Shown: positions 52,722-62,756 of the stretch, one piece after another
Numbering within the stretch: position 1 is the stretch's first letter
Layout: the number at the start of each line of letters is the position of its first letter
DNA from: Corynebacterium hansenii
GTDB lineage: Bacteria; Actinomycetota; Actinomycetes; Mycobacteriales; Mycobacteriaceae
DNA: 64,000 bases
Direction of reading: 5' to 3'
Assembly: GCF_030408795.1 (NCBI RefSeq)
Contig: NZ_CP047211.1
Coordinates: forward strand, 620,001 to 684,000
The notes under the pieces: model-generated
What the model saw: the letters and a program-made list of their open reading frames with translations, nothing else
The model's database searches: none
What the model was told of the DNA's origin: nothing
Program-made: the position numbers and the translations under genes

Positions 52722-53438
52722 ATGGCCCGCGAGAGCACCCCGCACATCAACCCGAACGGCGTCGACATCGCCGAGACCATCCTCCTGCCCGGCGACCCGC
52801 TGCGCGCCAAGTTCATCGCCGAGACCTACCTGGACGACGTCGTGCAGTTCAATTCCGTGCGCAACATGCTCGGGTTCACGGGCACGTACGAGGGCAACCC
52901 GGTGTCCGTGATGGGCTCCGGCATGGGCATCCCGTCGATCTCGCTGTACGCGTACGAGCTCATCCACGACTTCGGGGTGAAGAAGCTGGTGCGCGTCGGC
53001 TCCTGCGGCGCGTTCCAGGCCGACATCGACCTCTACGACGTGGTCATCGGCCAGTCGGCGTCGACCGACTCCAACTTCCTGTCGCAGTACGGCATCCCCG
53101 GCACCTACGCGCCGACCGCCTCGTACCGCCTGCTGGAGGACGTCCGCGACCGTGCCCGCGAGCAGGGCGTGAAGACGCACGTGGGCAACATCCTGTCGTC
53201 CGACATCTTCTACAACGACAACCCCGACGCCAACGAGCGGTGGGCGCGCATGGGCGTGCTCGCCGTCGAGATGGAATCCGCCGGCCTCTACGCCACCGCC
53301 GCGCGCGCCGGCGTCGAGGCGCTGGGCATCTTCACCGTCAGCGACAACATCGTCACCGGCGGCCAGACCACCGCCGAAGAGCGCCAGACCGCGTTCACCA
53401 CCATGATGGAGCTCGCGCTCCCGCTGGCGGCGATCTAG
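52722..53438 (+). CDS. deoD: Purine-nucleoside phosphorylase, DeoD type
   Basis: This 238-residue hexameric-type PNP cleaves purine (deoxy)nucleosides to base and (deoxy)ribose-1-phosphate. Motifs are LLPGDPLRAKFIAE near residue 21, GSGMGIPSISLYAYEL near 65, RVGSCGAFQ near 87 and AVEMESAGLYATAA near 178. GAAGGAG precedes ATG 52722. The MFS gene follows after two bases, suggesting shared purine-nucleoside use. The pair lies between nrdE and nrdF. Confidence 0.95.
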   Translation: MARESTPHINPNGVDIAETILLPGDPLRAKFIAETYLDDVVQFNSVRNMLGFTGTYEGNPVSVMGSGMGIPSISLYAYELIHDFGVKKLVRVGSCGAFQADIDLYDVVIGQSASTDSNFLSQYGIPGTYAPTASYRLLEDVRDRAREQGVKTHVGNILSSDIFYNDNPDANERWARMGVLAVEMESAGLYATAARAGVEALGIFTVSDNIVTGGQTTAEERQTAFTTMMELALPLAAI

Positions 53439-53440
53439 CC

Positions 53441-54853
53441 ATGGGAATCAAGTCCATGAAGGTCTCCGACAAGCCGCTGGCCGCGCCGAACCCCAAGGCC
53501 GCCGTCCCGATCATCCTGTTCACCTTCGTCTTCTGCCTGGTCATCGACAACGGCTTCAAGTTCATGACCAAGCCCATCGCCGAAGACCTGGGGCTGTCGC
53601 TGACCACGGCCAGCCTCCAGGCCACCCTGGCGGGCATCGTCATCGGCATCGGCGCGGTGGTCTACGCCGCGCTGGCCGACTCGATCTCGATGCGCAAGCT
53701 GCTCGTCGCCGGCATCACCATGATCGCCGCGGGCTCCGCCATCGGCTTCGCGTTCCAGAACGTCTGGGAGGTCGTCCTCGTCGGCCGCATCATCCAGACC
53801 TGCGGCCTCGCCGCCGCGGAGACGCTGTACGTCATCTACGTCACCAAGTACCTGTCCAAGGACGACCAGAAGACCTACCTGGGCTTCTCCACCTCCGCGT
53901 TCCAGGGCGCGCTGCTCATCGGCACCCTGACCTCGGGCATCATGGCCACCTACATCTCGTGGACCGCCATGTTCCTGGTGTCCCTGCTGCTCGTCGCCGC
54001 CATCCCGGTCATCCTGAAGAAGGTCCCCGACTCCGCCAGCGTGCGCAGCCACCTCGACGTGTTCGGCCTGTTCCTCATCGCCGTCGTCGCCACCGCGGTG
54101 ATGATGTACATGCAGAAATTCGCCTGGCCGTGGGCCGTCGCCGCCGTCATCGGCATCGCCGTCTTCGCCTGGCACGTGAGCGCCCACGACGACGCGCTGG
54201 TCACCTCGGCGTTCTTCGCCAACGGCCGCTACGTCACCGTCCTGGCCGTCGTGCTCGTCGTCTACTCCGTGCAGCTGGGCTACTCCGCCATCCTGCTGCC
54301 GCACCTGGCCGACAAGCTCCACGGCATCAAGATCGACGGCGCCGCGTACATCCTGGCGCCCGGCTATGCGCTCGCCGTCGTCGTCGGCGCCCTGTCGGGC
54401 AAGGTGGGCAAGATCCTGTCGTCGCGCAACACCATCATCGCGGCGCTGCTGCTGATCATGTTGGCGCTGATCCTGCCGGCGGTGTTCGTCGGCAAGTCCG
54501 TGTCCATCATCGTCATCTCCATGCTGCTGTTCCCCAGCGGTTTCGCGCTGATCTACGCACCGCTGGTGGCCACGGCGGTCGGGGACATCCCGGCGGAGAA
54601 GTCGGGCGTGGCCATCGGCTTCTACAACCTGGTCATCAACATCGCCGTGCCGGTGGGCATCGCGTACACCGCGAAGCTCGTCGACCTGGGGCCGACGTTT
54701 CTGTCCGGGCTGTCGCCGGCGGGCAACGACGCCGAGGCCGTGGTGGCCACGGTGCTGTGGATCCTCACCGGGCTCGTCGTGGTCGGACTGATCATCTACC
54801 TCATCGCCGACGGCGTGCTGTCGCGCCGCGAGCTGGCGCGCGCCAGGGGTTAG
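53441..54853 (+). CDS. MFS transporter, probably for nucleosides or related compounds
   Basis: This 470-residue protein has twelve TM segments, with DNGFKFMTKPIAEDLGLSLTTASLQATLAG near the N-terminus, as in drug/metabolite MFS proteins. VYAALADSISMRKLLVAG is a motif A variant. The substrate is not readable. Immediate coupling to deoD (two-base gap) suggests purine-nucleoside or base transport, which is an inference. Start ATG 53441 has no clear SD and depends on coupling. Confidence 0.82.
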   Translation: MGIKSMKVSDKPLAAPNPKAAVPIILFTFVFCLVIDNGFKFMTKPIAEDLGLSLTTASLQATLAGIVIGIGAVVYAALADSISMRKLLVAGITMIAAGSAIGFAFQNVWEVVLVGRIIQTCGLAAAETLYVIYVTKYLSKDDQKTYLGFSTSAFQGALLIGTLTSGIMATYISWTAMFLVSLLLVAAIPVILKKVPDSASVRSHLDVFGLFLIAVVATAVMMYMQKFAWPWAVAAVIGIAVFAWHVSAHDDALVTSAFFANGRYVTVLAVVLVVYSVQLGYSAILLPHLADKLHGIKIDGAAYILAPGYALAVVVGALSGKVGKILSSRNTIIAALLLIMLALILPAVFVGKSVSIIVISMLLFPSGFALIYAPLVATAVGDIPAEKSGVAIGFYNLVINIAVPVGIAYTAKLVDLGPTFLSGLSPAGNDAEAVVATVLWILTGLVVVGLIIYLIADGVLSRRELARARG

Positions 54854-54857
54854 CCCG

Positions 54858-54885
54858 CCGGGGAGATCGGGGCTAGACTCCCCGG
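54858..54885 (+). other. Inverted repeat with embedded -10 before nrdF
   Basis: CCGGGGAG (54858-54865) and CTCCCCGG (54878-54885) form a perfect 8-bp stem, and TAGACT (54874-54879) within it is a good -10 for nrdF. The structure may terminate MFS transcription or act as an operator. It does not resemble the NrdR boxes at 49197-49295. Confidence 0.5.
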
Positions 54886-54889
54886 TTGA

Positions 54890-55927
<1,038 letters not shown>

Positions 55928-55941
55928 GTCCCCGTCGCAAG

Positions 55942-55980
55942 GCCCGGTCCCGCGGTACGCCGCGGGGCCGGGTCTTTTTC
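55942..55980 (+). terminator. Intrinsic terminator after nrdF
   Basis: CCCGG-T-CCCGCGG and CCGCGGG-G-CCGGG pair around a TACG loop, followed by TCTTTTT. Confidence 0.9.
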
Positions 55981-56057
55981 GCTTGCCGACGCCGGGGGAA
56001 GGCGGGGCGCGGGGGAGAGATCGGGCATGGACGTGATGCCGTGACGGTGTTAGGTTC

Positions 56058-56072
56058 TGGAGCAATGTTCCA
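56058..56072 (+). promoter_or_regulatory. TetR-type operator candidate upstream of the ABC pair
   Basis: TGGAGC-AAT-GTTCCA is a 6-3-6 inverted repeat with one mismatch, about 145 bases before the ABC start. The TetR regulator at 59730-60419 is a possible binder. The surrounding 55981-56208 has no gene. A further TGCGCGG...CCGCGCA repeat lies just downstream. Confidence 0.35.
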
Positions 56073-56152
56073 ATGATGTGCGCGGGACGCTCCGCGCATG
56101 CCGGACGGGCGTTGGGCGGGTGCGGCATGGCCCCACCTTGCTCCGGCGCTAC

Positions 56153-56171
56153 TTAGGTGAGCCACGCCAAA
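56153..56171 (+). promoter_or_regulatory. DtxR (iron repressor) box upstream of the ABC pair
   Basis: The 19-mer TTAGGTGAGCCACGCCAAA matches 14 of 19 bases of the DtxR consensus TTAGGTTAGCCTAACCTAA, with the left half nearly perfect. It lies 44 bases before ATG 56215, overlapping the expected promoter. Iron-replete DtxR would repress the transporter. Confidence 0.65.
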
Positions 56172-56214
56172 TAATGGCAGTGGATGCTGGCGACGAAGTG
56201 AATCGAGGATGGCA

Positions 56215-58035
56215 ATGACGCAAGTGAGAACCGGCGGGGCGGAGACGGAGACCCCGCCGAGGTCCGGAAACGCGGAGGAGTCAGGGGAGGCGTTCCGGGA
56301 TCTCGGGCGGCTGCTCCATCCCATGCGCCGCGAATTGACGGTGATCGCGGTGATGAACGGCGCGTCTGCGGTGGTGGCCCTGGTGCCGTACCTGGCGGTC
56401 GCGTTCGTCACCGACCGCCTGCTCTCCGGGAGCGGGGACATTGGCACGGCGGCGGTCACGGCGATTGCGGTGGCAATCGGGGCGTTGGCTCTGCGTCAAA
56501 TCCTCTACATCGGCGGCATCGGTTACGCCCACCTCGTCGAGGCCCGGCTGCGGCGCTCGCTGAGGGAGAAGATCCTGGACCACATCGGCGCGGTTCCCCT
56601 GGGGAAGATCGGCTCCCGCGGCGCCGGGCGGATCCGCCGGCTCGTCATCGACGACACCGCCGCCATCCACACCATCGTCGCCCACGTCCTGGCGGAGGCG
56701 GCGGGCGCATTCACCGGCGTCGCCGTGTCCCTGGCCGTCCTTTTCGCCGTGAGTTGGCCCCTGGCGGCCGGCTACTTCGCGGTGTTCCTCATCGTCGCCG
56801 CCGTCGCGAAGGCGGTCACGCCGCGCATCGGCGGGAACGTGCAGGAAGACTTCGCCGATGCCCAGTCCGAATTGGCCGCGGCGGCGGTGGAACTGACGGA
56901 AGGAATCGCCGAGATCAAGAGCCACGGCCTCACCGGCGGTTTCATGCGGCGGTTCCGGGAATCCCTGGACCGCTACTCGCGGACGAGCTACGACGGCACC
57001 CGCGTCGTCATCCGGCCGATGTCGGTGATCACGAGCTTCGTGCTGCCCGGTGTGCTGCTGGGCCCGATGCTGCTGTTGTGCTGGGTGGCCCTGGAACTCG
57101 GATGGGCGTCCCCTTTCGGCGTCATCGTTTTCCTGCTCGTCGGAATCGGCGTGCCCCAGACCTTCTTCGGCACGCTGAGCCTCGTCCAGGGCGCCCGGTT
57201 GGGCGCGGCCGCGGCGGGGAGGATCGCCCGTTTCCTCGGTGAACCCGCGCTGCCCGAGCCCGCCGACCCCGCACCGTTCACGCGCGCCGACGCGGCGGGC
57301 GACATCACGTTCGAGGATGTGGCGTTCGGGTACGGCGACGACCGTCTCGTGTTGGATGGCCTTTCCCTGACGGTGCCGGCGGGCGCCACCGTCGCGCTGG
57401 TGGGGAGGTCCGGCTCGGGGAAAACCACGGTGACGCGCCTGCTCGCCCGGTTCTGGGAGCCGTCCGGCGGGAGCATCCGCATCGGCGGCCGGGACATCGC
57501 GGGGATCCGCGGAGAGGATCTGCTGCGCAACGTCTCGTTCATGTTCCAGGACGTCATGCTGGCGGGGATCCCGGTCCGCGACAACATCCGGCTCGCCCGG
57601 CCGGACGCCACCGACGCCGACGTCGTCGCGGCGGCGAAGGCCGCGCGCATCCACGACCGGATCATGGAATTGCCGAATGGGTACGACTCGATCGCGGGGT
57701 CCGGCGACGCGCAATTCTCCGGCGGCGAGCAACAGCGGCTGTGCATCGCCCGCGTCTTCCTCCAGGATGCCCCGGTCCTGGTCCTCGACGAGGCGACGTC
57801 ATTCCTCGATCGGGAAAACGAGGAACTGCTCCGCGGGGAATTCGCCCGGTTCTTCGCCGGGCGCACGGTCATCACCGTCACGCACCGACTGTCCGCCGTC
57901 GCCGACGCCGATTCCATCGCGGTGATCGAAGGGGGACGCGTGGCGGAACAAGGAACCCACGACGAACTCCTCGCCCGGCCGGGACCGTACCGGCGGATGT
58001 GGGAAGCCCGCACCGCGGAAGGAATCGACCGATGA
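56215..58035 (+). CDS. ABC transporter half (TM + ATPase), IrtA/YbtP-like, probably iron-siderophore related
   Basis: This 606-residue protein has about six TM segments (residues 40-300) and an ATPase domain: Walker A VGRSGSGKTTV near 401, FMFQDVMLAGIPVRDNI Q-loop, signature FSGGEQQRL near 505 and LVLDEATSFLD, HRLSAVADADS. The fold and AELTEGIAEIKSHG-like stretch resemble YbtPQ/IrtAB siderophore importers with exporter architecture. GAGGAT serves as SD for ATG 56215; ATG 56209 is two codons upstream. ATGA coupling with the next half points to a heterodimer. The DtxR box supports iron regulation. Confidence 0.82.
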   Translation: MTQVRTGGAETETPPRSGNAEESGEAFRDLGRLLHPMRRELTVIAVMNGASAVVALVPYLAVAFVTDRLLSGSGDIGTAAVTAIAVAIGALALRQILYIGGIGYAHLVEARLRRSLREKILDHIGAVPLGKIGSRGAGRIRRLVIDDTAAIHTIVAHVLAEAAGAFTGVAVSLAVLFAVSWPLAAGYFAVFLIVAAVAKAVTPRIGGNVQEDFADAQSELAAAAVELTEGIAEIKSHGLTGGFMRRFRESLDRYSRTSYDGTRVVIRPMSVITSFVLPGVLLGPMLLLCWVALELGWASPFGVIVFLLVGIGVPQTFFGTLSLVQGARLGAAAAGRIARFLGEPALPEPADPAPFTRADAAGDITFEDVAFGYGDDRLVLDGLSLTVPAGATVALVGRSGSGKTTVTRLLARFWEPSGGSIRIGGRDIAGIRGEDLLRNVSFMFQDVMLAGIPVRDNIRLARPDATDADVVAAAKAARIHDRIMELPNGYDSIAGSGDAQFSGGEQQRLCIARVFLQDAPVLVLDEATSFLDRENEELLRGEFARFFAGRTVITVTHRLSAVADADSIAVIEGGRVAEQGTHDELLARPGPYRRMWEARTAEGIDR

Positions 58036-59708
58036 CCATGGCGGGGACGACATCGAAGCGGCAGTTCATCTTCGGGGCGCTGGAGAAGGCCGCGGGCACC
58101 CGAACCGGCGTCGCGACGCTCGTCGCGCTGTACGTGGTGTCCGCGGTGCTGCAGGGCGTGGCCTTCGTGGCCGCCATCCCCCTGGTGCGGCAGCTGTTCG
58201 GCGGGCCCGACGCCGGAGCCGGGGCGTGGGCCGCATTCGGCGGCTGCGTCGTCCTGGCCTTCGCCGCGCACGTTATCGGGATGGTCCGCTCGGCGCGGAT
58301 CTCGGTCTACGCGATCTGCGACCGGCTTCTGCGGCGAATCGGGGAGAAGATCACCCGGATCGCGCTCGGCTGGTTCGACGCCTCCAGCTCGGCGAAGGTC
58401 TCCAAGGCCATGGCCGAGGACGTGCAGACACTTTCGCATCTGGGACCCATCGTCCTGCCGGGCCTCGTCAATGGCGTCGTCACCCCGCTGACCGTGGCCG
58501 TGGCGGCGCTGTTCATCGAACCGCTCGTCGGGATCGCGCTGTTCATCGTCATACCCGTCGGCGTGGGCTGCATCGCCTGGTCGATGCGCGTGCTCGAACG
58601 GATCTACGCCCTCGAGAAGCAGGCCGATCTGCGCATGTACGGGGCGGTCCTCGAAGCCGCGGCCCTGCAACCGCTCCTCCGGGCCTCGGGGCGGGCGGGA
58701 ATGAAGTGGGATCATCTCGCCGCGGCGGTGGCGGAGGACGGCGAAGCGGAACTCGCGCGGATGCGTGCGGAGGGCCGGCCGAACCTGGTGTTCCAGATCG
58801 GCACGCAACTGTGTTTCGCCGTTGCTCTGGCGGCGACGGCCATGGCCGCGGCGGCCGGGCGCATCGACGCCGCGACGTTCGCGATGCTGTGCCTGCTCGC
58901 CGTCCGCTGCGTGGAGCCGTTGACCCTGGCGGTCCAGTACTCGCTGGAGCTGTTCAAGGAGAGGGAATCCATGGAGGCCGTCAACGGCATCCTCGAGGCT
59001 CCGGAATTGCCGGAGCCGGATCGGCCCGAACCCCTCGACGGGCACGATGTGCGCTTCGAGGGCGTGGACTTCGGTTACGGCGGGGGCGAACCGGTTCTGC
59101 GGGAGGTCGACCTCGGGGTGGCATCGGGAGGCATCGTCGCGCTCGTCGGTCCGTCGGGGGCGGGCAAATCCACCATCGCCCGCCTCATCGCGCGCTTCTG
59201 GGACGTCGACGGGGGCGCGGTCCGCGTGGGCGGCGCCGACGTGCGCGACGCCGGCACGGAATCGCTCATGCGGAACGTGGCGTTCGTGTTCCAGGACGTG
59301 TACCTGTTCGACGCCACGGTGCTGGACAACATCCGGATCGGCGGGCCGGGCGCTACGGACGGGGAAGTCCGGGCGGCGGCGCGCGCCGCGCGCCTCGACG
59401 ACGTGATCGAGCGGCTGCCCGACGGGTGGGACACCCGGGTCGGCCCCGGCGGTTCCCGGCTGTCGGGAGGGGAGAGGCAGCGGGTCGCGATCGCGAGGGC
59501 CCTCCTCAAAGATGCGCCCATCTTGCTTCTCGACGAGATCACCTCGGCCCTCGACGCGGAAAACGAAGCGGCTCTCATCCGGACGCTGCGGGACCGAGCC
59601 GAGCGGCGGACGGTCATCATGATCGCCCACCGCGACACGGTGATCGCGGCCGCCGACCGCGTGCTCATGGTGAAGGGCGGCCGCGTGCGGGAGATTGAAA
59701 GGAATTAG
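58032..59708 (+). CDS. ABC transporter half (TM + ATPase), IrtB/YbtQ-like partner
   Basis: This 558-residue protein has six TM segments (about residues 25-290) followed by an ATPase: Walker A VGPSGAGKSTIARL near 375, VFQDVYLFDATVLDNI, signature LSGGERQRVAIARALL near 480, LLLDEITSALDAENEAAL and HRDTVIAAADRVLMV. Both catalytic motifs are intact in both halves, so either site could hydrolyse ATP. ATG 58032 overlaps the previous TGA. The pair lacks the N-terminal siderophore-reductase domain of mycobacterial IrtA. Confidence 0.83.
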   Translation: MTMAGTTSKRQFIFGALEKAAGTRTGVATLVALYVVSAVLQGVAFVAAIPLVRQLFGGPDAGAGAWAAFGGCVVLAFAAHVIGMVRSARISVYAICDRLLRRIGEKITRIALGWFDASSSAKVSKAMAEDVQTLSHLGPIVLPGLVNGVVTPLTVAVAALFIEPLVGIALFIVIPVGVGCIAWSMRVLERIYALEKQADLRMYGAVLEAAALQPLLRASGRAGMKWDHLAAAVAEDGEAELARMRAEGRPNLVFQIGTQLCFAVALAATAMAAAAGRIDAATFAMLCLLAVRCVEPLTLAVQYSLELFKERESMEAVNGILEAPELPEPDRPEPLDGHDVRFEGVDFGYGGGEPVLREVDLGVASGGIVALVGPSGAGKSTIARLIARFWDVDGGAVRVGGADVRDAGTESLMRNVAFVFQDVYLFDATVLDNIRIGGPGATDGEVRAAARAARLDDVIERLPDGWDTRVGPGGSRLSGGERQRVAIARALLKDAPILLLDEITSALDAENEAALIRTLRDRAERRTVIMIAHRDTVIAAADRVLMVKGGRVREIERN

Positions 59709-59729
59709 CCGGATGCCGTTCCGAGGGAT

Positions 59730-60419
59730 TCAGTCCTGCGGCCCCAAGGTCCGGGCGATGCCGTTCAGCAAGGAGGAGAGCAGGAAACGGTAGAACTCCT
59801 CGCCGGCGGCTTCCGCGGCGTCCGCGTCCCGGGCGAAGGGCGCCATGGTCTCCAGGAGGACCCTGCTGCCCGGGCTGTCGGGGGCATGATCCGCGAAACC
59901 CCGGATGATGCCCTCGTGCCCGGGAAAGCCGTCGACGGCGTGACCCCGCCTGAAGTCCGAGAAGGCTATGGAACTCAGCGCCGCGTTGAAGATCGTCCCG
60001 TAGACCTTCCCGGTATCCGCGCCGAAGCCGGCCGATTCGAGGAGGTCGATGGCCACGTCGAGTCCCCGGAGGGAATCGGAGAAGAAGGGGCCGTGCAGCA
60101 TCATCCAGTGGGCGACGCCGGGATACGGGGCGAGTTGCTTCCGCAGCGAGAGCATCGTTTCGGTGAACCACTTCCGCCAGTCGACGTCGCCGGGCGGCAT
60201 CCGCGTCCCGGAGAGAACCTCCTCCACGACCTTCCGCATGATCTCGTCCTTGCCGCCGACGTGGTGGTAGATCGACGACATCGACGCACCCGACTCCAGT
60301 GCGATGTCGCGGACGGTCCAGCCGTACAGTCCTTTGCGGGCGGTCAGCCGGACGGCCGTGTCGATGATGTCCGCCGGCCGCAACTGCGGCTTTCGGCGGG
60401 CGTGCCGCTCGTCGTTCAT
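59730..60419 (-). CDS. TetR-family transcriptional regulator beside the ABC pair
   Basis: This 229-residue protein has a TetR HTH near residues 16-62 (RPADIIDTAVRLTARKGLYGWTVRDIALESGASMSSIYHHVGGKDEIM) and a large ligand domain with TetR_C features. It converges on the ABC operon with 21 bases between stops. CAGGAT ends six bases before ATG 60419, and GGGAGC partly overlaps. Its target may be the ABC operon (see the dyad at 56058) or its own promoter. The ligand is unknown. Confidence 0.87.
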   Translation of the reverse strand: MNDERHARRKPQLRPADIIDTAVRLTARKGLYGWTVRDIALESGASMSSIYHHVGGKDEIMRKVVEEVLSGTRMPPGDVDWRKWFTETMLSLRKQLAPYPGVAHWMMLHGPFFSDSLRGLDVAIDLLESAGFGADTGKVYGTIFNAALSSIAFSDFRRGHAVDGFPGHEGIIRGFADHAPDSPGSRVLLETMAPFARDADAAEAAGEEFYRFLLSSLLNGIARTLGPQD

Positions 60420-60600
60420 GCTCCCATCCTGTCCCAACGAGTGGGCGGAGCGGAATCCCGTGTCGCAGACGGCAGGCGGAGCGCAGGGGAGTGGGCGCCG
60501 CGACGGCCCTTCCGCTAAGGTTGCTCTCAGTTCCCGGTGGGCGCATCCCGACGGGAACGGTCTCGATGAGGCGAACGTCACACCTCGACCTGGGAGTGAT

Positions 60601-60615
60601 CCGCGAAATTCGCGG
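60601..60615 (+). promoter_or_regulatory. Perfect 7-1-7 palindrome upstream of ctaD
   Basis: CCGCGAA-A-TTCGCGG lies in the 494-base gap between the TetR gene and ctaD, about 150 bases upstream of the ctaD -35. It is a candidate operator. Nothing else in 60420-60765 looks like a gene. Confidence 0.4.
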
Positions 60616-60765
60616 GAACTTTCGTCGGGGGTGGTGTGGGGGAGACGGGTGCACCGGCGACCCGCATCACATGGTTTCGGGGCATCGTCGCTGCTTAAGG
60701 GAATTCTCAGCAACGTCGACGGCGCCGGCAATCATGGCGGGATACCCCCCTCCCCATCGCAGGCC

Positions 60766-60794
60766 TTAACATTTTCACAGGTCGGGGTTAGACT
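60766..60794 (+). promoter_or_regulatory. ctaD promoter
   Basis: TTAACA (60766-60771) and TAGACT (60789-60794) with a 17-base spacer give a start near 60801 and a leader of about 113 nt. Confidence 0.65.
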
Positions 60795-60808
60795 CGGCCA
60801 CATAGCGC

Positions 60809-60838
60809 GAGGTGGACTCGCATTGGCGCGTCCACCTC
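60809..60838 (+). other. Hairpin in the ctaD leader
   Basis: GAGGTGGAC (60809-60817) and GTCCACCTC (60830-60838) form a perfect 9-bp stem with a 12-base loop near the 5' end of the predicted transcript. The SD AGGAGGAAG lies far downstream at about 60903-60911. A stability or regulatory role is possible. Confidence 0.5.
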
Positions 60839-60913
60839 CTCTAACATCTAGGCAGCAACAAATCTTTGACGACCCTGTGAACACCACGGGGAGTCGCGTA
60901 GTCAGGAGGAAGA

Positions 60914-62614
60914 ATGACTGCAGTAGCGCCTCGTCCCGGCCACGAAGTGGCCGCGGCGGAACGGCCCGAGCCGTTCGGGCACGAGCGTAAGGGCAGCTGG
61001 GCGTGGGAGATGCTGACCACGACCGACCACAAGAAGCTGGGCGTCATGTACATCATCATGAGCTTCTCCTTCTTCTTCGTGGGCGGTCTCATGGCACTGC
61101 TCATCCGCGCCGAGCTGTTCCAGCCGGGCCTTCAGTTCCTGTCCAATGAGCAGTTCAACCAGCTCTTCACCATGCACGGCACGGTGATGCTGCTTCTGTT
61201 CGGCACCCCGATCGTCTGGGGCTTCGCCAACTACATCCTGCCGCTGCAGATCGGCGCTCCGGACGTGGCCTTCCCGCGTCTGAACGCCTTCGGCTTCTGG
61301 CTGACCACCATCGGCGGCATCCTGATGCTGTCGGGCTTCCTGACGCCGGGCGGTGCGGCCGACTTCGGTTGGACCATGTACTCCCCGCTGTCTGACTCCA
61401 TCCACTCCCCGGGCGTCGGCTCGGACCTGTGGATCGTCGGCGTCGGCATCGGCGGCGTGGGCACCATCGTGTCCGCCATCAACATGACCACCACCGTCCT
61501 GTGCCTCCGTGCGCCGGGCATGACCATGTTCCGCATGCCGATCTTCACCTGGAACATCCTGGTGACCTCGATCCTGGCCCTGCTGATCTTCCCGATCCTG
61601 ACCGCCGCCGCCCTCGGCGTGCTGTACGACCGCAAGCTGGGCGGCCACATCTACGACCCGGCCAACGGCGGCGCCATCATGTGGCAGCACCTGTTCTGGT
61701 TCTTCGGCCACCCCGAGGTCTACGTCCTCCTGCTGCCGTTCGTCGGCATCATCACCGAGGTCGTGCCGGTGTTCTCGCGCAAGCCGCTGTTCGGCTACGC
61801 GGGCATGGTCTTCGCCACCCTGTCCATCGCCGGCCTGTCCATGGCCGTCTGGGCGCACCACATGTTCGTGACCGGCGCGGTCCTGCTGCCGTTCTTCTCG
61901 TTCATGACGTTCCTGATCTCGGTTCCGACCGGCGTGAAGTTCTTCAACTGGCTCGGCACCATGTGGCGCGGCCACATGACGTTCGAGACCCCGATGACCT
62001 TCGCCCTCGGCTTCATCGTGACCTTCCTGTTCGGTGGCCTGACCGGCATCATGCTGGCCTCCCCGCCGCTGGACTTCCACATCTCGGACACCTACTTCGT
62101 GGTGGCGCACTTCCACTACACCCTGTTCGGCACCCTGGTGTTCGCCTCCTACTCGGGCGTGTACTTCTGGTTCCCGAAGATGACCGGCCGCATGCTGGAC
62201 GAGAAGCTGGGCCACGTCCACTTCTGGCTCACCTTCGTCGGCTTCAACCTGACCTTCCTGGTCCAGCACTGGCTGGGCAACGAGGGCATGCCGCGCCGCT
62301 ACGCGGACTACCTCGAGTCCGACGGCTTCACCACCCTGAACATGATCTCCACGGTCGGCGCCGCCATCCTGGGCGTCTCGGTCCTGCCGTTCATCTGGAA
62401 CGTGTTCAAGTCCTGGCGCTACGGCGAGGTCGTCACCGTCGACGACCCGTGGGGCTACGGCAACTCCCTCGAGTGGGCGACCTCCTGCCCGCCGCCGCGC
62501 CACAACTTCACCTCCATGCCGCGCATCCGCTCCGAGCGCCCCGCGTTCGAGCTGCACTACCCGCACATGGTCGAGCGCATGCGCGCCGAGGCTCACGTCG
62601 GCCGCCAGCTCTAA
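60914..62614 (+). CDS. ctaD: Cytochrome c oxidase (aa3) subunit I
   Basis: This 566-residue, twelve-TM subunit holds heme a, heme a3 and CuB. Ligands are visible in FTMHGTVM near residue 97, [12 protein letters not shown] near 270 (CuB His and the cross-linked Tyr), AHHMFVTG near 316 and [11 protein letters not shown] near 397 (heme a3 and a). AGGAGGAAG precedes ATG 60914. In C. glutamicum ctaD lies next to nrdF and is followed by serB. Here serB follows, but the ABC/TetR island separates it from nrdF. Confidence 0.97.
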   Translation: MTAVAPRPGHEVAAAERPEPFGHERKGSWAWEMLTTTDHKKLGVMYIIMSFSFFFVGGLMALLIRAELFQPGLQFLSNEQFNQLFTMHGTVMLLLFGTPIVWGFANYILPLQIGAPDVAFPRLNAFGFWLTTIGGILMLSGFLTPGGAADFGWTMYSPLSDSIHSPGVGSDLWIVGVGIGGVGTIVSAINMTTTVLCLRAPGMTMFRMPIFTWNILVTSILALLIFPILTAAALGVLYDRKLGGHIYDPANGGAIMWQHLFWFFGHPEVYVLLLPFVGIITEVVPVFSRKPLFGYAGMVFATLSIAGLSMAVWAHHMFVTGAVLLPFFSFMTFLISVPTGVKFFNWLGTMWRGHMTFETPMTFALGFIVTFLFGGLTGIMLASPPLDFHISDTYFVVAHFHYTLFGTLVFASYSGVYFWFPKMTGRMLDEKLGHVHFWLTFVGFNLTFLVQHWLGNEGMPRRYADYLESDGFTTLNMISTVGAAILGVSVLPFIWNVFKSWRYGEVVTVDDPWGYGNSLEWATSCPPPRHNFTSMPRIRSERPAFELHYPHMVERMRAEAHVGRQL

Positions 62615-62651
62615 GGTGACGAAGCTGCACTAGACTACGCGTCACGAAGAC

Positions 62652-62683
62652 AGGCCCCCGCTGGTTCCTCCCGGCGGGGGCCT
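62652..62683 (+). terminator. Intrinsic terminator after ctaD
   Basis: AGGCCCCCGC and GCGGGGGCCT make a 10-bp stem extended by TGG/CCG around a TTCCTC loop. The following sequence (TCGTCG) is poor in T, so efficiency is uncertain. Confidence 0.7.
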
Positions 62684-62756
62684 TCGTCGTGCTCGAAAAG
62701 GGTCTTCCAGCGGCCCCGGAGTCGAGGTGCGCGCGGTGACATGGGATAATCGCGGC

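Noticed and set aside
60741..60765. Run of six C as a 6C-type small RNA
   Set aside because: Only one C-run and no flanking paired stems of the expected layout.
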